A stretch of DNA of 53,179 nucleotides from Elusimicrobia bacterium RIFOXYD2_FULL_34_15 (GTDB taxonomy: Bacteria > Elusimicrobiota > UBA8919). A program made the translations under genes and the position numbers. This document shows positions 41,725 to 52,900 of this stretch, piece by piece (the first letter of the stretch is position 1; every line of letters starts with the position of its first letter). The stretch spans positions 4,920 through 58,098 of the forward strand of contig MGVS01000003.1 of the NCBI GenBank assembly GCA_001800605.1, in the 5' to 3' direction. The notes beneath the pieces were generated by a model. The model ran no database searches. It was not told the DNA's origin and was given only the letters and a program-made list of their open reading frames with translations.

Positions 41725-42504
41725 ATGCGTTTAGGTATCAGTTCTTGGTCATACCACAGGACAATTGAAACGGGGAAACTTGACCAGATTGGCTGGATTG
41801 AAAAAAGTGCAAAAGAACTAAAATTGGATGGAGTGGAAATATTGGATATTCACTTTCCACAAACGGACGAAAAATACCTTAGAAATTTAAAAAAACTTTG
41901 TACGGATTTACGTTTAGATATATATATATTAAGTGCAACTTCTAATTTTGGCAAAGCTACAGATGAAGAGAGGAGAGAAGAACTTAAAAAGTTAAAAAAT
42001 TGGATTGATGTCGGATATTACTTGGGAGTACCTATAGTCAGATATTTTGCAGGCGTACCCACCCCTGACAGAGATGTTTCAGAATCATGGTCTGAATTAA
42101 TTAAACTTACTAAAGAAGCTGTTGATTATTCTTCAAGCAAAGGCATTGTATTGGCTTTAGAAAACCATCATGGTTTTATTAAGACTTCTGAAGATGTTTT
42201 TAAATTAACTCAAGGTATTAGTTCTGACTGGTTTAAACTCTGTTTAGATTTGGGTAATTATAAAGATTTATATGTTTCAATAGAAAAAACTATAGATTTA
42301 TCGGCCATAGTTCATGCAAAAATGTATGGTGCAGACGGAAATGGTATTGAACGTAAATTAGATTATAATAAAATATTCGATATTTTAAAAAATAGTAATT
42401 ATAACGGCTGGCTCAGTATTGAATACGAGGGTGAGGCAGAGGAAGGAACTACTATCCCGGAATGTGTCAAATATTTAAGAAAAATGATTCAAAAATATGA
42501 ATAG
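41725..42504 (+). CDS. Sugar phosphate isomerase/epimerase-like TIM barrel
   Basis: A 259-residue AP-endonuclease-2-type barrel starting MRLGISSWSYHR. Metal ligands are in LALENHHGF, KLCLDLGNY, VHAKMYGAD and WLSIEYEGEAEEGT. It overlaps the next gene (Gfo/Idh/MocA) by eight bases, so the two act as a pair: an oxidoreductase and an isomerase/epimerase working on the same sugar is a common arrangement. Substrate not evident. Confidence 0.88.
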   Translation: MRLGISSWSYHRTIETGKLDQIGWIEKSAKELKLDGVEILDIHFPQTDEKYLRNLKKLCTDLRLDIYILSATSNFGKATDEERREELKKLKNWIDVGYYLGVPIVRYFAGVPTPDRDVSESWSELIKLTKEAVDYSSSKGIVLALENHHGFIKTSEDVFKLTQGISSDWFKLCLDLGNYKDLYVSIEKTIDLSAIVHAKMYGADGNGIERKLDYNKIFDILKNSNYNGWLSIEYEGEAEEGTTIPECVKYLRKMIQKYE

Positions 42505-43657
42505 AATCAAGGTAGGGATAATCGGCACAGGATTTATTGGACCGATACATATTGAAGCTTTACGTCGGTTAGGTTATGTTGAAGTAAACGCATTAGTTGC
42601 AGGTAATAACTTATCACTCGCCAGAAAAAAAACTAAACAACTAAACATACCTAAAGTGTACAATGATTATAGAAGACTTTTAGAAGATAAAGAAATTGAA
42701 GTTGTTCATAATTGCACACCTAATTATTTACATTTTCAAATCAATAAAGACATTCTTGAAAGTGGCAAACACATCGTTTCAGAAAAACCATTAACAGTAA
42801 ATTCGGAAGATTCTGAGAAATTAGTTGAATTAGCTAAAAAAATAAAATTAATAAATGCAGTAAATTATAATTACAGATTCTATCCGTTAGTACAACAGAT
42901 AAAACAAATGATTTCTAACGGTGAACTTGGAAACATTTATTCAGTACATGGTTCATATTTACAGGATTGGCTTCTTTATGATACGGATTATAACTGGCGG
43001 ATTGATTCAAAACTTGGCGGAAATACCCGTGCAATATCGGATATCGGTTCACATTGGTGTGATTTAGTTCAATATGTAACAGGTTTGAAAATAGAAAAAG
43101 TGTTTGGCGATTTAAGTACAGTCCATAAAACAAGAAAACGATTTAAACAAAATATTGAAACTTTTTCTAATAATAAATCTAAATTAAATAATTTTGAAAA
43201 TATAAAAATTTCAACGGAAGATTATGCGTCGGTCTTATTAAATTTCAATAACGGTGCAAAAGGTGTGTTTACAGTTTCTCAGGTTAGTGCAGGCAGAAAA
43301 AACAGATTATATTTTGAAATTGACGGTACTAAAAAATCTGTGTGCTGGGATCAGGAAAATCCGGAGAAATTATGGATAGGACATCGGGATAAACCAAACG
43401 AAATATTATCTAGAGATCCTTCTTTGGTATCGAAAAAAGTTAAAAATTATGTCAACTATCCGGGCGGGCATCCTGAAGGTTATCTTGATGCTTTATATAA
43501 TTTTATGAAAAGTTTTTATAGTGATGTTAAAAATAATAATTTAAATAATAAAAATCCTGATTATGCTACTTTTTTAGATGGTCATAATGAAGTTTTATTA
43601 TGCGAATCAATATTAGAAAGTTATAAAAAACAAAGATGGATAGAAATAATAAAATAG
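42497..43657 (+). CDS. Gfo/Idh/MocA-family oxidoreductase 1
   Basis: A 386-residue NAD(P)-dependent oxidoreductase. The Rossmann motif is VGIIGTGFIGPIHIEAL, the NAD-binding VVHNCTPNYLHFQ follows, and the catalytic Lys is in IVSEKPLTVNSE. The C-terminal half has SDIGSHWCDLVQYVTG with the conserved active-site His. Relatives oxidise or reduce sugars, inositols and glycosides. It overlaps the isomerase before it by eight bases. Confidence 0.92.
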   Translation: MNRIKVGIIGTGFIGPIHIEALRRLGYVEVNALVAGNNLSLARKKTKQLNIPKVYNDYRRLLEDKEIEVVHNCTPNYLHFQINKDILESGKHIVSEKPLTVNSEDSEKLVELAKKIKLINAVNYNYRFYPLVQQIKQMISNGELGNIYSVHGSYLQDWLLYDTDYNWRIDSKLGGNTRAISDIGSHWCDLVQYVTGLKIEKVFGDLSTVHKTRKRFKQNIETFSNNKSKLNNFENIKISTEDYASVLLNFNNGAKGVFTVSQVSAGRKNRLYFEIDGTKKSVCWDQENPEKLWIGHRDKPNEILSRDPSLVSKKVKNYVNYPGGHPEGYLDALYNFMKSFYSDVKNNNLNNKNPDYATFLDGHNEVLLCESILESYKKQRWIEIIK

Positions 43658-43686
43658 TAATGGGTAACGAGTAACGGGTACGAGGT
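43657..43686 (+). repeat. Heptamer array
   Basis: GTAATGG, GTAACGA, GTAACGG, GTACGAG start immediately at the stop of the preceding gene. Confidence 0.6.
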
Positions 43687-43694
43687 ATATAATT

Positions 43695-44588
43695 ATGAAA
43701 TTAGGATTTGCAACCGTATGTCTTGATTTAAATTTGGAAAATATCGTAAATTGGTCCAAAAAAGAAGGTTTTGAAGTTTTAGAAGTGGCTTGTTGGCCGG
43801 CTAAAAATCAAAGGGATTTTGCTCGATCGCATATTGATGTGGAGAATTTCGATGAGAAAAAAGCAAACGAAGTAATTAATCTGTTTTCAGAAAATAATAT
43901 TGAAATCTCTTCTTTAGCTTATTACGACAATATGCTCGATCCAAATTTAAAAGAAAGGGAATATAAACAGAATCATTTAAAAAAAGTTATAGATGCCGCA
44001 AAGTTAGTAAAATGTGATTTAGTGGGGACTTTTATCGGGCGTGACCCGAACAAAACAATAAAAGAAAATTTTATTGAATGTAAAAAATCTTTTAAACCGA
44101 TAGTTGATTATGCTGAAGAAAAAGGTATTCGTATAATGATAGAAAATTGTCCTATGGAGGGCTGGCAGATAGAAGGACTACCAGGAACAATATCTTATTC
44201 ACCTGAATTATGGGATGAGATGTTTAGTATAATTCCGAATAAGAATTTTGGTTTAAATTTCGATCCATCACATTTATACTGGCTACAGGTTGATTATTGG
44301 AAAGCAACTAATAGGTTTAGTAAGTATATTTTCCATGTTCATGCAAAAGATACAGAAATATTAAAAGATAAATTGGATAATGTTAGCATATATGGAAAAG
44401 GTTGGTGGCAATATAGGATTCCGGGATTAGGTGGGATTAATTGGTTGGTGTTTATTAAAATATTACAAGGAGCTGGGTACAATGGTGCAATAAGCATAGA
44501 ACACGAAGACCCGATTTGGAGTGGTAGTGAAGAAAAAATAAAAGAGGGTTTGAAAATAGGTTTTAAAAATTTAAAAAATATTATTTAA
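43695..44588 (+). CDS. Sugar phosphate isomerase/epimerase-like TIM barrel
   Basis: A 297-residue barrel. Metal-binding motifs are in MIENCPMEGWQ, LNFDPSHLYWL, FHVHAKDTEI and GAISIEHEDP. The insert YGKGWWQYRIPGLGGINW is typical of a subgroup close to inosose isomerase/3-keto-sugar enzymes. It is followed after 11 bases by the second Gfo/Idh/MocA gene. Substrate unknown. Confidence 0.9.
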   Translation: MKLGFATVCLDLNLENIVNWSKKEGFEVLEVACWPAKNQRDFARSHIDVENFDEKKANEVINLFSENNIEISSLAYYDNMLDPNLKEREYKQNHLKKVIDAAKLVKCDLVGTFIGRDPNKTIKENFIECKKSFKPIVDYAEEKGIRIMIENCPMEGWQIEGLPGTISYSPELWDEMFSIIPNKNFGLNFDPSHLYWLQVDYWKATNRFSKYIFHVHAKDTEILKDKLDNVSIYGKGWWQYRIPGLGGINWLVFIKILQGAGYNGAISIEHEDPIWSGSEEKIKEGLKIGFKNLKNII

Positions 44589-44599
44589 AGGAGAATTAC

Positions 44600-45649
44600 A
44601 TGTCTAAGCAGGTAAATATAGGGGTAATTGGTGCAGGTTGGCCGGCGTGGCAGCACATAAAAGGTTATCAGAAACTTGAAAATGTAAAAGTATTGGCATT
44701 ATGCGATATCAATAAAGAAATATTAAGTAAAACTGCTAAAGAATATAATATTCCAAAAACATTCACGAAATGTGAAGATATGTTAAAATTAAAAGAAATA
44801 GATGCTATTAGTGTTTGTACGCCAAATTTTTTGCATGTTCCTCAGGTAATAGCTTCTTTAAATGCCGGTAAACACGTAATATGCGAAAAACCGCTAAGTG
44901 TAAGCGCTGAAGAGGCGTGCAAAATTATTGGACCATTGAAAAAAAGCAAAAAGAAATTTATGATCGCACAAGTAAAAAGATTTGCAAATGAATCCAAATA
45001 TTTAAAAAAACTTATTAATAATAACGAATTAGGAAATATATATTATTCAAAAATTAAATATTTAAGAAGAGCAGGCATTCCCGGGATAGGAAGCTGGTTC
45101 ACAACAAAAAAATATTCGGGAGGCGGCTCATTAATCGACTGTGGAGTTCATGTATTAGATTTAACATGGTGGCTTATGGGATGTCCTAAACCGGTAGAAA
45201 TATTCGGCTCAACTTATGCAAAATTTGGACCGAAAGGTTTAAGGGATTCTAATTGGAGCGTTTCAAAAGATAGAACAAAAATATTCGATGTGGAAGATTT
45301 ATCTACAGGAATCATAAAATTTGAGAATGGAGCTTCGTTATTTATAGAGACAAGCTGGGCAATGAACATAAAAGAAGATAGCCAGGTTTCATGTTTATTA
45401 TACGGAACTGATGGCGGAGCAGAATTATCTCCGTTAAAGTTACTTAAATATATTGATGATTGTCCAAACTGTATTGAACCTAAAATTCCTGAAAATAATA
45501 TTTTTGATGAAGAAATTAAACATTTTGTAGATTGCATTGTCAATGATAAAAAACCGACGGTTACATTGGAACACGGAATTAGAATTATGAAAATGATGGA
45601 TGGGATATATAAATCAGCAAAAACAGGAAAGTCAGTAACTGTAAAGTAA
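44600..45649 (+). CDS. Gfo/Idh/MocA-family oxidoreductase 2
   Basis: A 349-residue oxidoreductase with IGVIGAGWPAWQHIKGY, AISVCTPNFLHVPQ and VICEKPLSVSAEEA (catalytic Lys), then GGGSLIDCGVHVLDLTWW with the active-site His. AAAGGAG precedes the ATG. It forms a unit with the TIM-barrel gene before it. About 30% or so of residues look shared with the neighbouring Gfo paralogs by eye, so substrates may differ. Confidence 0.92.
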   Translation: MSKQVNIGVIGAGWPAWQHIKGYQKLENVKVLALCDINKEILSKTAKEYNIPKTFTKCEDMLKLKEIDAISVCTPNFLHVPQVIASLNAGKHVICEKPLSVSAEEACKIIGPLKKSKKKFMIAQVKRFANESKYLKKLINNNELGNIYYSKIKYLRRAGIPGIGSWFTTKKYSGGGSLIDCGVHVLDLTWWLMGCPKPVEIFGSTYAKFGPKGLRDSNWSVSKDRTKIFDVEDLSTGIIKFENGASLFIETSWAMNIKEDSQVSCLLYGTDGGAELSPLKLLKYIDDCPNCIEPKIPENNIFDEEIKHFVDCIVNDKKPTVTLEHGIRIMKMMDGIYKSAKTGKSVTVK

Positions 45650-45718
45650 ATAACGAGTAATCCTTCGACTGTCGCTCAGGATAGGCTGGGTAATGGGTAA
45701 CGAGTAATAGGTGGATAA
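45648..45718 (+). repeat. Heptamer array with an inserted TCCTTCGACTG element
   Basis: ACGAGTA, then TCCTTCGACTGTCGCTCAGG (an intergenic repeat of a type common in bacteria, with TCCT/AGGA ends), then GGGTAAT, GGGTAAC, GAGTAAT, AGGTGGA. Confidence 0.6.
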
Positions 45719-45759
45719 GAATCACAATAATTTCTTTAAAGTAATCTGTGTAATCATAT

Positions 45760-46800
45760 ATGTCAAAAAAAATTGGAATTGCGGTAGTTGGATGTGGAAT
45801 AATATCACCTTGGCACATTAAGAGTATCTTATTAAACAAAGATGCTGCATTAGTAGCAGTTTGTGATAATAATGAACTAAAAGCAAGAGAAGTGGCAATA
45901 AAATATGGCGTTGATTGGTATACAGATTATAGAAAATTATTAAAACGGGAAGACTTGGACGCTGTTTGTTTATCTTCTCCAAGTTCTTTACACGCAGAAC
46001 AGACCGTTTTAGCTGCAAAAGCAGGTATACATGTTTTAACCGAAAAACCAATTGCGGTTACGCTAAAAGATGCAGATAAAATGATAAACGCTTGCAAAAA
46101 AGCAAAAGTCAAGTTAGGTGTTATATTTCAACGCAGAACCGACCCGAAATGCATTGCAATAAAAAGAGCATTGGAAAATAATGAATTAGGCAAATTAGTT
46201 CTTGGTGATGTTTATATAAAATATTATCGCGGTCAGGATTATTATGATAGTGCGGGTTGGCGCGGTACATGGAAATTTGACGGCGGCGGTTGTTTAATGA
46301 ATCCGGGAATTCATTTGGTGGATTTAATGCTTTGGTTTATGGGTCCTGTTGATACTATCTTTGGTTATGCAAAACATATATTAAGAAAAATTGAGGTTGA
46401 CGATACGGCAATAGCGGTAGTAAAATTTAAAAATGGCGCAATGGGAGTTATCGAAGGTGCAACATCGATCTATCCTCCAAATGTTCCTCATCGTTTTGAA
46501 ATTCATGGTGAAAAAGGAACAATAATGTGGGAAGGTGAAGATATTGTCAGATGGGATATAAAAGATAGAAATGGATCTATAAAAAGTAAATTAAGTGAAA
46601 TAAAAAAAATAAATTCTTTTTCGATAATATCAAAATCAGATGTTGGTATGGAAGGGCATAGAAGACAGATTTTTGATTTTGTAGATGCAATAAAAAATGA
46701 TAGAGACCCTATGGTAACAGGTGAAGAAGCCAGAAAGTCAATAGAATTAGTACTTAGTTTATATAAGTCAAATAAAACACATAAACTAGTGAAAATGTGA
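45760..46800 (+). CDS. Gfo/Idh/MocA-family oxidoreductase 3
   Basis: A 346-residue oxidoreductase: IAVVGCGIISPWHIKSI, AVCLSSPSSLHAEQ, HVLTEKPIAVTLKDA with the catalytic Lys, and GGGCLMNPGIHLVDLMLWF. The RRTDPKCIAIK and YRGQDYYDSAGWRGTW segments place it near the subgroup that includes glycoside- and UDP-sugar-acting enzymes. It ends the carbohydrate block and precedes the giant surface protein by 190 bases. Confidence 0.92.
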   Translation: MSKKIGIAVVGCGIISPWHIKSILLNKDAALVAVCDNNELKAREVAIKYGVDWYTDYRKLLKREDLDAVCLSSPSSLHAEQTVLAAKAGIHVLTEKPIAVTLKDADKMINACKKAKVKLGVIFQRRTDPKCIAIKRALENNELGKLVLGDVYIKYYRGQDYYDSAGWRGTWKFDGGGCLMNPGIHLVDLMLWFMGPVDTIFGYAKHILRKIEVDDTAIAVVKFKNGAMGVIEGATSIYPPNVPHRFEIHGEKGTIMWEGEDIVRWDIKDRNGSIKSKLSEIKKINSFSIISKSDVGMEGHRRQIFDFVDAIKNDRDPMVTGEEARKSIELVLSLYKSNKTHKLVKM

Positions 46801-46811
46801 TAGTAAAAAAG

Positions 46812-46838
46812 TTTCCGCCGCTAAGTCATTGGCGGAAA
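46812..46838 (+). repeat. TTTCCGCC/GGCGGAAA hairpin
   Basis: An eight-pair stem (46812-46819 with 46831-46838) of the CCGCC family 11 bases after a stop codon, followed by A/T-rich DNA but no real T tract. Confidence 0.55.
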
Positions 46839-46955
46839 AATTAAAAATAACACCCGCCTTATTAAAAACTTCGACCCGTTAAGTGAAATATATTGCACAC
46901 ACCGTTAAAAATTGATAATTATAATATAAATATCGTTAAGAAAATATGAAAAATT

Positions 46956-46971
46956 TGGCAATTATATTGTA
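46956..46971 (+). promoter_or_regulatory. Sigma-54 type -24/-12 promoter
   Basis: TGGCAA, five bases, TTGTA: compared with TGGCAC-N5-TTGCA the match has only two changes, and the GG and the G of the -12 element are exactly 12 bases apart. Transcription would start near 46982, just before the giant gene's ribosome site and ATG. A sigma-54 factor and its activator are encoded in this window. Confidence 0.5.
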
Positions 46972-46990
46972 TGATAAATAGTGAGAGATC

Positions 46991-49900
46991 ATGATGAAAA
47001 ATATTTTTAAAAAAATATTTTATTCAAATTGTTTATTTTTACTATTATCAAGTAATTTTTTATTATCACAAACCATTCCTGATATACCACCTTCATTTTC
47101 ACCGAACGGATACCTTTCTATAACAAGTTATGGGGCATCAACTACTAATTCTGACAATACAACCCAGATACAAAACTGTATAAATGCTGCAAAAACTCAG
47201 AATAAGGATGTATATATTCCTGCCGGGACATTTAAACGTAGAACACTTACATTAGATGGTGTTATGATGTACGGTGACGGGGATACATCTATATTAAGCA
47301 CGACTGTCACCGGTGACAGGCATGTAATTTTAAGAGGAAACGGTTCGAAATTATACAGATTAAAAATAATTTCAAATGCGACATCGCGAAGTCAGGCAGA
47401 TGCTGATGACAGCGTAAATATATACGATGGAACAAATTGTGTAATATACGGTGTTACTATGGAAAAAGCGGGTGCGGCATCCATACTCACCCGGCGTAGT
47501 TCTAATTGTATAATCGCTCATTGCAAGACATTTGATTCATATGCCGATTCAATTCATATAACCGAGAACTGTTATGATTTTTGGATTCATCATAACGAAG
47601 TTTACCGATGCGGAGATGACGGTGTTGCGGTGGTTTCTTACGGGGGAGACGGATTGCCGGTCGTAACAAATATTGTTGCATATAATAATAAAATATATGA
47701 CAATTTATGGGGAAGAGGTATGTCCGTGGTCGGCGGAAAAAATATTATTTATCATGACAATGAAGTTTATAGAACTTTAGAATGGGCACCAATTATAGTT
47801 ACCGGTGAATCAAGTTATGATACATATCCTTGTGAAAATATTGTAATTCGTAATAATAAAACTATAGAAGGCGGCGGAAATCATGCCGCTATATTGGTTC
47901 ACACTTCCGGAGAGAGAGGACCTTCGAAAAATATTCGTATAGAAAATAATTACATTCTTAATCCAAAACGTGATGGTATACGATCGGAATATGATAATGA
48001 ATCAGTAATCATAGCAGGAAATATAATAGAAAATGTTACAACTAATGGCATTGAAATATATCAAGGTAGTCCAAAAGTAACTATAGTAGGAAATACTATA
48101 CGAAAACCACAGGAATACGGAATTATAACTATTCAAAATAGTTCTCAATTATTAATAGATAAAAATATTTTTTATGATATAAGTGTATCGGCGAGTGCAC
48201 ATGATGTAATAGGTGTTAGTGGTGCTACTCCGACACGATTGCAGGTAACGAACAACAGCCACGGTCAGCCGGGCGGGTATGGAGGGGATAGATTCATAGA
48301 TGTGCCGTCAGCAAGCAATGTGAGAGTATCAGGCAACGTATCGCCGTGGAGCGTGAATGTTCCTGCAAACAGCGGTAACCAGCCGCCGGTAGCAAACAAC
48401 TTTACATTAGCGGTATTAAAGTCAGACAGGTCGGTAATAAAGATAGCGACAACAACTTTTTTGGCAAATACATCAGACACTGAAGGTAATTCCAGAACAT
48501 TTGTAACGGTACATAATGCAAATATTGGAAAGGTATATTTAGATTTAGTAAACGCAGAAGTAACATTTGAGCCGACCGGGATAAGCAGTGGTTCATTTAT
48601 GTATACGGTGAGCGACGGATACAATATTGCGACAGCGACATGCACATTGACGGCAATTCCTACAACTATTTATTATGTTGATCCAGGTGGAAGTGACATT
48701 ACTGGGAGCGGTAGTTCATCGAGTCCCTGGAAGACGCTCGCATTTGCAGTGAGCAATGTGCCTGTAGGACAGGGTTGTACTGTACATTTAAATGCCGGAA
48801 CATTTACTGAGACACAGACATCTGTAGTCCCCGTAGGAGTCAATATAGAAGGTGCGGGAATTACAAGTACTATATTAAGAGGTAGTTTTAGCGGAAATAT
48901 AATGAGGCTGGTATCTTCTAATGTTAACGGTAACCAGACAATAAGCGGATTAACTATTGACGGGATGAGCAAAACATTGCGTTTAGGCATATTAGTTCAA
49001 GGAAGACATTATGTAACAATACATGATGTAAATTTTCAAAATATTTATAGATTAGCGATAGAAGTTACTAATGGCGTCACTTGGTATGGCGATTCTAATC
49101 CACCTCAATTTTATTTACAAGGTATAAAATTATACAACTTAAACATTCTTAACTGCGGTGCAATAGATAATGGAACTATGTTTTCGGATATATGGATATC
49201 ACACTTAGACGGTGCAGAGGTTCATGATATAGTGATAAATGAAAATGCAACTACAGGAATTACCGGAACCGGCGGTAATGGCTGGTATAAAAATACAAAA
49301 ATTTATAATTGTAATATAACGGTGCCTGTTAATGACCAATGGCATCAGATAGCGGTTGAACTTTGGAATATAATGGATAATAACGAAATGTATAATGTCA
49401 ATACAAATTCCTGGTTTTCTTTTGTCGGCGGTAATAAAGGTGCTGCAAGTTACAGTTTGAAGATGCATGACTGTAGTTTGATAAGCGGCGCAACAACATT
49501 ATCGTATGCCGTTGAGATGCAATCAGATGATTTAGTGGTTTCAAACAATTACTTTACGGGTTATGGTTACTGTTTAAAGGACGGCGGCGGGGCGACCAAT
49601 TGGCAAAATCATCAAATAAATAATAATGTATTTTATGACAATAGAAATACTTCAATATATTTAGGAGACAGTAAAACCGGAACCATGAGTAATATTAAAA
49701 TATTTAACAACATATTTCATGAGACAAATAAAAACGGTTGGGATATAATAAATATATTATTTGGCGGAACTGCCACATATGATAACCTGAAAATTGAAAA
49801 CAATATATTTATATGTGATATTAGTACCGTTACTTATATTAAATCTTTTTACACTACCGGAGTTGTTACAAACGGTGTTTATAAAAATAATCTTTTATAT

Positions 49901-52900
49901 AAAACTGTTGCTGGTAGTACCGGAAGTTTTACGACATCAGGGAATATTAATGACACAAATCCGCTCTTACAAGCAACTGGCGCTAAACCTGACCCATATT
50001 ACAGGTTGCAAGCAGGCAGTCCTTGTATAGATAAAGGAATAGTAATACCGGGTATAACAGATGGATATTTAGGTGCCGCACCGGATATAGGAAGATACGA
50101 ATCGAGCGGCGGCATTTTGGATACAATTGCGCCTTCAGCAATAAACAATTTAAGTGTATCGAGTGTATCTTCTTGCACAGTAGTATTAAACTGGACATCT
50201 ATGGGTGATGACGGAACAACAGGAACAGCAACAAGTTATGATATAAGGTATGCGACATACAGTATAAACACAGTAAATTGGGATATCGTAACACAGTTCA
50301 TAGGAGAACCTAGTCCGAAGACATCAGGGAACAGCGAAACGTTTACAGTAACTAATTTATCAGCGAACACGACATATTATTTTGGAATTAAGGCAGGTGA
50401 CGAAGTAATAAACTGGGGTAATTTAAGCAACATCACAAGCACAAAAACGGCAGTAGCGATATTACCTGATACAACATCGCCTGGTAACATAAACAATTTA
50501 ACAACGAGCAATCCGACAACAACGAGCATAGTATTAAACTGGACCAGTGTAGGTGACGACGGCACAACAGGAACAGCGGCAACATATGACATAAGACATC
50601 AGACTTACACAATAACGGCTGGCACCTGGGGTAGTGCGACACAGTGTAACGGTGAACCGATACCACAAACATCCGGCACAAACGAAAGTTTTACCGCAAC
50701 CGGATTAATTAGTGACACAACATATTATTTTGGTATCAAGGCAGCTGACGAAATTCCGAACACTTCCGGACTTTCTAACATAGCAAGCGGCAAGACACAA
50801 GCAGTAGTTCTGGTTGACTCAACCGCACCTGCTACGGTAAACACATTATCAGCCGGCAACAAAACCACAAACAGCATAACATTAAACTGGGTCAGTGTTG
50901 GTGATGATGGAACAGCCGGCACTGCGACAACATATGATATCAGGTACCAGACTTATACAATAACCAGCGGTAACTTTACAAATACAACGCAATGCACAGG
51001 TGAACCAACTCCGAATATATCAGGAACAAACGAAACTTTTATAGTAAGTAATCTAACAAGTGACACGACATATTATTTTGCGATGAAGGCAGGCGACGAA
51101 GTACCCAATTGGTCTGTGATAAGCAATGTTATAACATCAAAAACAGTTGGTACAGTAACGGGCACATCGCCTATATCCGAGTGGCAATTTGAAGAAGGCA
51201 TCGGAGCAACAACGGCAGACACATCCGGGAACAGCAACATAGGAACGCTTTACAATAGTCCGCAATGGGTAGCAGGTGCTGTTGGCAGTTACGGATTACA
51301 ATTTGACGGACTAAATACTTATGTAAGCATAACAGACAATTCTACATTAGACATAACAACTGCAATAACGCTTGAGGCCTGGGTAAAGACGGATGTAATA
51401 ACTACCGATGGTGGTCCTACCAGGCGAGTAATAGACAAGGGCGTATATGTATTAGGCGCAAGTGACCAAGCGTATTTTAAAACACTGATAAACGGAATAT
51501 CACAAAGTGTAAACAAGTCCTGGAGCAGTTCTGACATTAGCCTGTGGCATCACATAGTAGGAACTTATGATTCCATCGGTGGTACAAACAACTTAAGATT
51601 ATATCAGGATGGCGTATTAGTAGCACAGGCAACTGTAACAGGTAATATCGACACGAACAACAACGCACTAACCATAGGACGGCAAGGCTCAACCACCGGC
51701 CGTTTTGACGGAACTATAGATGAAATGAGGATTTACAACAGAGCATTAACAGCAAATGAAGTTTTATTGCACTATCAGGGAACTATACCGGAGCAAGACA
51801 CAACATCTCCAAACGCGATAAACAATCTTGCAACAAGCAATCCCACAACAACGACACTAACATTAAACTGGACTGCAGTAGGCGATGACGGTTTAACCGG
51901 CACTGCAACAAGTTACGACATAAGGTATGCGACATACAACATAACCACAAGCAACTTTAGCGGTGCACAGGCTCTGCCAGCTGGCGGACCAACACCGAAG
52001 GTAAGTGGTAGTAATGAAACTTACACATTAAGCAATCTGACATCTGACACAACATACTACATTGCAATAAAGGTATTGGATGAAAGAGGCAACATAAGTG
52101 CAGTTTCCAATATATCAAGTGGTAAAACGCAAGCAGTTGTAATAGCTGACTCAACACCGCCAAGTGCAGTAGACACACTTGCGTCTAACAATCCAACATA
52201 CACATCAATAACACTTCAATGGACAGCAGTTGGTGATGACGGCGCAACCGGTACTGCGACACTTTATGACATAAGGTATCTATTAAACACGCAAATAACT
52301 GCCAGCAATTTTGCAACTGCGATACCTGTTAGCGGTGAACCGACACCAAGCATAAGAGGCACACAAGAAAGCTACACAATAAACAATCTAAGCAACGGCA
52401 CCACATATTATTTTGCAATGAAGGTAGGCGATGAGATCCCGAACTGGTCAGATTTGTCTAATATAATATCTGCAAGAACGATAGGCATAATAAATGACAC
52501 AATAGCGCCGAATCAAATAACGACGTTAAGTGCAGTAACAATAACATCAACGACAATAGTATTAAACTGGATAGCGCCCGGTGATGACAACGAAATCGGC
52601 ACTGCAACAACTTATGACATAAGGTACACGACCCAAACAACAGGGATAACGGCAAACAGCTGGGCTAGTGCGATGGAAGTAACCGGAGAACCTATACTGC
52701 AGGTATCAGGTTGCACGGAAACCTTTACGCTAACAGGATTAACAGAAAACACGATATACTACATAGCGATAAAGGCGGTTGATGATGCAGAAAACAATTC
52801 AGAATTATCGTATATATTAACACAAAGGACCAATCCAATCCCGCAATCTGGGATACCAAACTCTGTAAGTCTTTTAGCTGCGACGCAACTTAACAACAAT

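Noticed and set aside
46955-46975. Sigma-70 promoter TTGGCA ... TATGAT before the giant gene
   Set aside because: The spacer would be only nine bases; the same DNA fits the -24/-12 pattern far better.
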